Origin: Chelativorans xinjiangensis | GTDB lineage: Bacteria; Pseudomonadota; Alphaproteobacteria; Rhizobiales; Rhizobiaceae | Reading direction: 5' to 3' | Assembly (NCBI RefSeq): GCF_009812055.1 | Contig: NZ_WQNH01000002.1 | Coordinates: forward strand, 124,001-188,000 | DNA length: 64,000 bases | Shown here: piece by piece, positions 60,477 to 64,000 of the stretch | Layout of the letters: the number at the start of each line of letters is the position of its first letter | Position numbering within the stretch: position 1 is the first letter of the stretch | Program-made: the position numbers and the translations under genes | Notes under the pieces: model-generated | The model's database searches: none | What the model was told of the DNA's origin: nothing | What the model saw: the letters and a program-made list of their open reading frames with translations, nothing else

Positions 60477-61075
60477 TCCGTCTCCTGCGCCATGCGCTCG
60501 ATGTGCTTGCGGATGCCGTAAGGCTCCCGTTCCGTGCCCGTATAGCCAAGGACACGCTCTGCCGCTTTCCGTGCGATTTGCGCCTCATGTAGCGTTTTGA
60601 ACGATCCGAGATAAACGTGGCGAGGGCCATTCCAGATGCGCGCCACCCAACGGCCGTCTCCTGGCTTGGAATTGTATTGCGGTTTCCAATTGACGCCATG
60701 AACGCCAGATGTGTTGTTGATGCGTCTACTACTGTTGCGCTGGTTTCCGCTCTTCGTGACTTTGCGGAGATTGGAGAGGCGATTGTCGTCGCGATTGCCG
60801 TTGATGTGGTCAATCTCGTATTGAGGATATTCGGCCCACTCCCCATGGATCATAAGCCAAATCACCCGGTGGGCAGAGTGGTAGGTGCCATCGATCAAGA
60901 CCTTGATATAGCCATCTTGGTTGGGGCAACCGGCTGGCTTGCCTATGCGCTTAAGGTGGTCGCTGTAGCGCGGTGGCGAGAACTCCTCGCGCGGACGTTC
61001 CTTGAACGTCAGGACTCCAGTCTCTGGATCGTAATTGAAATATTCACGCGCACGTGCTTGTGTCGGCTTAGCCAT
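60473..61075 (-). CDS. HNH plus AP2-type homing endonuclease
   Basis: The 200-residue product starts MAKPTQARAREYFNYDPETG, with the LxxxFxYDPETGxLTFK strand pair, then an HNH core YEIDHINGNRDDNRLSNLR and a C-terminal AP2 DNA-binding domain (GVHGVNWKPQYNSKPGDGRW; VYLGSFKTLHEAQIARKAAE). The AP2 domain sets specificity in related phage endonucleases. AGGGACG precedes ATG 61075. It appears integrated into an overlapping operon. Confidence 0.9.
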   Translation of the reverse strand: MAKPTQARAREYFNYDPETGVLTFKERPREEFSPPRYSDHLKRIGKPAGCPNQDGYIKVLIDGTYHSAHRVIWLMIHGEWAEYPQYEIDHINGNRDDNRLSNLRKVTKSGNQRNSSRRINNTSGVHGVNWKPQYNSKPGDGRWVARIWNGPRHVYLGSFKTLHEAQIARKAAERVLGYTGTEREPYGIRKHIERMAQETE

Positions 61076-61181
61076 TTCGGGCGTCCCTATCGCTCGTCTG
61101 GTCAGGGCTGGTTTCGGTGCTCGCAACACCAAATCAGCCCGTCTTTTATAGACTATTTCACCAATTTCGGCAAACACTTAG

Positions 61182-61727
61182 CTACCTCACCGCGCGAAGA
61201 AATCGGCCCATGGCGGCACGTTTTTTCGGATAAGCATTCTTCCCTGACAGGCAGGTAGTATGATCACGGCCGCCGATGAGTCTGCCAATCTCCGGAAGCG
61301 AGCGTTTGGTGAGCCGGCAGGTCCAGTACATGACGGCTTGGCGCGCCAACACGGTTCTCTTATCCCTCCGATTTGCCAGTAACTCCGCCCGGTTCATGCC
61401 GAATACGCGGCAGATGCGGCGCTCGATGGATTGGTACGAGTGCCATTTGGCAGAGACATGCACCTTGGGCTTGCCGGCGACGATCCATTCCAGCTCGCGT
61501 ATCTTCGCAGCCATGACATCAATCTCACGGCGCAGGGCGATGACGACTTGGCTCTCAGGCACAATAACGGGCTCTGGGGCCGGAGGTGGTGGTGGTTCAC
61601 GGTGCCGACGCGCCGCAGCCCTCATGCGCTCCTGAGCCGCTTTGTATTGCGCGTGGAGCTGTGCCTGGGTGCGGGTTGGATTTGTCGTGTATTGAGCGTC
61701 GTTTGTCGTGCATTGCGGTTCGCTCAT
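61182..61727 (-). CDS. DnaA domain IV-like replication protein
   Basis: The 181-residue product ends in a DnaA C-terminal domain: IERRICRVFGMNRAELLANR, then RQAVMYWTCRLTKRSLPEIG and GGRDHTTCLSGKNA, the DnaA-box-binding HTH and signature. No AAA+ domain is present; the N-terminal half is a Pro/Arg linker and a short coiled coil (VIALRREIDVMAAKIRELEW). It could bind DnaA boxes and open, borrow or block an origin. GAAGGAGG precedes ATG 61727. It is followed by a helicase-loader-like gene upstream in the same operon. Confidence 0.85.
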   Translation of the reverse strand: MSEPQCTTNDAQYTTNPTRTQAQLHAQYKAAQERMRAAARRHREPPPPPAPEPVIVPESQVVIALRREIDVMAAKIRELEWIVAGKPKVHVSAKWHSYQSIERRICRVFGMNRAELLANRRDKRTVLARQAVMYWTCRLTKRSLPEIGRLIGGRDHTTCLSGKNAYPKKRAAMGRFLRAVR

Positions 61728-61729
61728 GG

Positions 61730-62224
61730 CTATTCCTCCTTCGGCATGGACTGGAGGCTGGCGCGCGCCAAAATCTCCGCTGCCTTCCTGGCTCGTTCTT
61801 TCTGGTGCGCCTGCCCCTCCGGGGTGGAGAGCCATTGCTGATGGCGCTTCCATTCCTCTGCCTCGTCCAATTGGCTTTGGATGGCCTTCTGTTTCATCTG
61901 GCGGGAGGCTTCGATTTCGACGTGCTTGCGGGCCGCGAAGGCGATTTCCTCGGCAGCGGGGAGTTTGCCCCGTGCGCGGCGTTCGACGCGGCCCTGAATG
62001 AAATCCGTTACGGCCTGCTCGATGGCCCACGCAGGGATGCCCTGAACGGCAAGGACATATGCTCGCACTTTCGCATCGATCAGCTCTTGCGCATGGCTGG
62101 CGCTCTTGTCTGACCAAGGCTCTGGATAAGCAGCGAAGAGCATGGCTAGCGGCTGGCGCGCCTCGTCTATCGATAGAGGCGAGAGCGGTAGCTTGCTCTG
62201 GGTCTGGGTGGCTGGGAGTGTCAA
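61730..62224 (-). CDS. Possible helicase-loader-type replication protein
   Basis: The 164-residue product contains AMLFAAYPEPWSDKSASHAQ, then YVLAVQGIPAWAIEQAVTDF and KLPAAEEIAFAARKHVE, the spacing typical of G39P-like phage replication proteins in which a short helical domain precedes a helicase-binding tail. The C-terminal half is charged helix. It ends 2 bases before the DnaA-like gene. The assignment is tentative. Confidence 0.55.
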   Translation of the reverse strand: MTLPATQTQSKLPLSPLSIDEARQPLAMLFAAYPEPWSDKSASHAQELIDAKVRAYVLAVQGIPAWAIEQAVTDFIQGRVERRARGKLPAAEEIAFAARKHVEIEASRQMKQKAIQSQLDEAEEWKRHQQWLSTPEGQAHQKERARKAAEILARASLQSMPKEE

Positions 62225-62511
62225 TGGTGCCTCGCGTATAGGGCATCGACAAGGGCGTGACCGGTGGAGGGGGGGGCACCTGGGCGCGGGCGATCACGCG
62301 GCCATGAGGCGTTGAAACCTTGCCAGCACTTCTCAATCATAATTTCAGCGGCCTCGTTTGGGTCTCCCCACTCGGAAAACCGCTTGGCAAGAAGCTTCGC
62401 GGCAAAGGGGGTGAGCTTGGCCTTCTTTGTCACACGCCGATATTCCTCGACGGCACGGGCGTGTTCTTCATCGAGACCGCCAGCCATGAGATTTTCGAGG
62501 ATTTTCTTCAT
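62221..62511 (-). CDS. Small phage protein of the replication operon
   Basis: A 96-residue product with KLTPFAAKLLAKRFSEWGDP and AEIMIEKCWQGFNASW, resembling the C-terminal helicase-contact segments of phage replication accessory proteins. It is coupled by 4-base overlaps to both neighbours. Function inferred only from position. Confidence 0.6.
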   Translation of the reverse strand: MKKILENLMAGGLDEEHARAVEEYRRVTKKAKLTPFAAKLLAKRFSEWGDPNEAAEIMIEKCWQGFNASWPRDRPRPGAPPSTGHALVDALYARHH

Positions 62512-62786
62512 TTCGCGCTCTCCTCGTTGAGAGCGGCGTCTAAGATCGCATTGAAGATCGCCCGGCTGTCTCCATTCTCGGAATACGCTTCCTCGCCAGC
62601 TATTCGGATGGGTTCAGGGCAATCGGTGCCGTCCTCGTTAAAGCGCATTGCCTCTATGGCGGCGCGGGCGTACCCACGATAGCGATCCTTGATGCTCTCA
62701 CCCATTTCGGACCAGTCGCCAAGATCATCGTCAGTCCCGATAGGGAACAGTGCTTCTGCAACGCGCTCAATAATGCTCTGTGTCAT
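62508..62786 (-). CDS. Small phage protein, paralogue of 59980-60273
   Basis: The 92-residue product begins MTQSIIERVAEALFPIGTDD, contains YARAAIEAMRFNEDGTD and ends ILDAALNEESAK. It shares its start, middle and end motifs with the protein at 59980, indicating duplication within the prophage. ATG 62786 overlaps the DUF1064 stop by 4 bases. Function unknown. Confidence 0.75.
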   Translation of the reverse strand: MTQSIIERVAEALFPIGTDDDLGDWSEMGESIKDRYRGYARAAIEAMRFNEDGTDCPEPIRIAGEEAYSENGDSRAIFNAILDAALNEESAK

Positions 62787-63166
62787 GCCTTCACAATCTC
62801 CACATCCAGCCCGAGAAGCGATTTCATGAGTTTGCGCTTGATCTTGAATTCCTTCGTCTCGAAGCCCTTCACGTCGATCACCCGGAAGCGATTTTCGATG
62901 TTGTCCCAGAAGGCTGCATCGGCGCGATAGGTGGTGATGAGCATTCCGTCCGGGCCTATCAGCGCGAATGGCCTCTGAAACTCGATGGCGCTCACCTCTC
63001 CCGCTTTCTCGCGGAGCAGGAGCGTCTCGCAATACGCGGCTTCCGCCTTGCTGTCGTAGGTGCGGCCGTCCACCGTCACCTTGCGGGCGTTGAACTTGTT
63101 GCGCTTGGGCTTCTTGGCCATGGCGCGATATTCTTTGGCTGAGATGGGGCTCATGGCGCGGATCAT
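62783..63166 (-). CDS. DUF1064 predicted nuclease
   Basis: The 127-residue product contains KFNARKVTVDGRTYDSKAEA, LREKAGEVSAIEFQRPFALI, TYRADAAFWDN and VIDVKGFETKEFKIKRKLMK. The ordered E, D and DVKG are the catalytic pattern of a PD-(D/E)xK nuclease or Holliday-junction resolvase-like fold. It would process replication or packaging intermediates. ATG 63166 overlaps the upstream stop; ATG 63154 is an alternative. Confidence 0.82.
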   Translation of the reverse strand: MIRAMSPISAKEYRAMAKKPKRNKFNARKVTVDGRTYDSKAEAAYCETLLLREKAGEVSAIEFQRPFALIGPDGMLITTYRADAAFWDNIENRFRVIDVKGFETKEFKIKRKLMKSLLGLDVEIVKA

Positions 63167-63603
63167 TCTCCAACCCTCATAGATGGGCGCTCGATGCGCT
63201 TCGGCGCGTCCGCCTCGATGGGCGGCTCGTGAAACGTCATCTCGCCACCGTCGCCGTCCATGGTAATCTGCACGCCATTGCCGCTCTCTATGGCGCCCTG
63301 CAATTGCTCTGCGGCTTGTGCGCTGTAGGGGAGACGGTGATAACGAGGGGGCTCACCGTCCAAGAGGACATAGATCGCCTCGTCAACGTCGATCCTGGCG
63401 CCAAGCACCTCGTACTCGCCGGGCGGAAGGCCACCATCGGCGGGCTTGCCGAGCATCGAGGTCAGGGCAAGCCACACCGCAGCCAACGCTAACGGCAATG
63501 CGGCTACCGCGATGTAGCGGCTGGCCGTAGGACGGCGCGCCCAAATTGTGAGCCATGCGAAGGCGGCGAGGATGGTGGTCAAGGCTAGCCAGGCGGTGGT
63601 CAT
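63163..63603 (-). CDS. Two-span membrane protein with LPPGEY domain
   Basis: The 146-residue product starts MTTAWLALTTILAAFAWLTI (helix 1), then a second helix ASRYIAVAALPLALAAVWLA. A soluble beta-rich part after residue 60 contains GGLPPGEYEVLGARIDVDEA. The GLPxGEY motif recurs in the upstream protein at 63698. ATG 63603 is chosen because it forms an ATGA overlap with the 33-residue gene. Function unknown. Confidence 0.7.
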   Translation of the reverse strand: MTTAWLALTTILAAFAWLTIWARRPTASRYIAVAALPLALAAVWLALTSMLGKPADGGLPPGEYEVLGARIDVDEAIYVLLDGEPPRYHRLPYSAQAAEQLQGAIESGNGVQITMDGDGGEMTFHEPPIEADAPKRIERPSMRVGE

Positions 63604-63701
63604 TCGTCCCAATCCTCTCTGCCAAACACGATAATGTCGTAGGCAATCCCGCCGACAGCGAGCGCGAGGATGGCAATAGACATGACGATGATGATGGTCA
63701 T
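63600..63701 (-). CDS. 33-residue membrane microprotein
   Basis: The frame of 33 codons reads MTIIIVMSIAILALAVGGIA with an acidic end, FGREDWDE, giving one membrane helix with a cytoplasmic or periplasmic acidic tail. GAGGAG lies six bases before ATG 63701. It overlaps both neighbours by 4 bases as ATGA. The perfect operon fit makes it a likely real gene despite its size. Confidence 0.7.
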   Translation of the reverse strand: MTIIIVMSIAILALAVGGIAYDIIVFGREDWDE

Positions 63702-64000
63702 CTTCTGCTCCTCAGTGGACGAAAGACGTGATCGACGCTGCCGGGAATGACATCTCCGTCTCCGTCGAGCTTGAACCGCACGACGGTCTTTTCCTGCGCG
63801 GCGCGAAGCACCACCGTCTCTTGAAAAAGCAATGCCTGCCGTCTGCCAAATTCGCCCTTACGGACCTCGACGGCGACCGTCACCGGCGAATTGGGAAGGC
63901 GGAAACCATGCAGGTTGATGATGTATTCTCCAGCAGGCAGGCCGCGACTGTAGGCGTGCTCCATGTTGAGCGGCATGGGGTCCGACGACGTGCCGAGGTC
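63698..64000 (-). CDS. LPAGEY-domain protein, N-terminus beyond window
   Basis: The open frame continues upstream of the internal Met at 63976 to the edge (DLGTSSDPMPLNMEHAYSRG), so the true start is outside. The visible 100 residues are beta-rich: RGLPAGEYIINLHGFRLPNS, then TVAVEVRKGEFGRR and VVRFKLDGDGDVIPGS. It shares LPxGEY with the protein at 63163. It would be the first visible gene of a three-gene membrane-associated set. Function unknown. Confidence 0.7.
   Translation of the reverse strand, partial: DLGTSSDPMPLNMEHAYSRGLPAGEYIINLHGFRLPNSPVTVAVEVRKGEFGRRQALLFQETVVLRAAQEKTVVRFKLDGDGDVIPGSVDHVFRPLRSRR

Larger units (their letters stand above)
25452..64000. mobile_element. Podovirus-type prophage, left end inside window, right end beyond
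   Basis: From just upstream of pcm to the right edge every recognisable gene is phage-like: lysis cassette, S74 tail spike, internal virion proteins, tail tubular A and B, capsid, scaffold, T7-type head-tail connector, terminase, HTH regulator, DnaA domain IV protein and nuclease genes. Genes are short, tightly overlapped and less GC-rich than the flank. The left limit lies in 25452-25665. No integrase or second attachment site is visible in 38.5 kb, so the right end and integration mechanism are not known. Confidence 0.9.

Noticed and set aside
61182-62336. Longer 384-codon reading of the DnaA-like gene
   Set aside because: The upstream part overlaps the loader-like gene in another frame and is Arg/Pro-rich noise; ATG 61727 has a strong GGAGG site.

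Overview
The window is GC-rich alphaproteobacterial DNA, most likely from the Rhizobiales (Mesorhizobium/Phyllobacteriaceae-like). The basis is the gene content and order (tatABC, scpAB, nagZ, SPOR protein, argS, dgt, then erpA, xth, exoR, and valS, popZ, tolC, pcm), plus the type of intergenic repeats. No rRNA, tRNA or CRISPR array was recognised.

Chromosomal part, about 1-25.45 kb. Nearly everything runs leftwards on the minus strand; only erpA and xth run rightwards. In transcription order the first block is pcm, tolC, popZ, valS (protein repair, outer-membrane efflux channel, polar organiser, valyl-tRNA synthetase). Next come a FadL-type outer-membrane protein, a TerC-family membrane protein and ilvD-exoR (branched-chain amino acids; periplasmic regulator of exopolysaccharide). 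Divergent from dgt are erpA and xth. Then follow argS, a very long acidic SPOR-domain protein, nagZ, scpA, scpB, a lone ABC ATPase, tatA-tatB-tatC and a truncated unknown gene at the left edge. Several intergenic repeats sit directly on stop codons, and two of them supply the last codons of scpA and of the ABC gene.

Prophage part, from about 25.5 kb to the right edge (incomplete). The late genes on the minus strand read from 57 kb down to 26 kb: small structural proteins, terminase small and large subunits, a T7-type head-tail connector, scaffold, capsid, tail tubular A and B, a gp13-like protein, a gp14-like protein, three very large internal virion proteins (one with a lysozyme domain), tail appendage proteins, an S74-type tail spike, then an endolysin/holin lysis cassette and nucleotide or phosphoesterase accessory genes. 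This is podovirus (T7-like) virion architecture. Plus-strand accessory genes are scattered through it: a sulfotransferase, a lipoprotein, an HNH endonuclease and several small proteins. A plus-strand early operon at 57.25-58.58 kb ends in an XRE-type HTH protein. A tightly overlapping minus-strand operon from 64 kb to 58.8 kb holds an LPxGEY membrane-protein cassette, a DUF1064 nuclease, a protein that is little more than DnaA domain IV, two HNH endonucleases and small unknowns. No integrase, phage RNA polymerase or right attachment site is visible.

Points of most interest are a near-identical hairpin placed the same distance upstream of two unrelated accessory genes, repeats that terminate host genes, the sulfotransferase beside the tail spike, the orphan DnaA domain IV protein, and a cassette including a 33-residue membrane microprotein.
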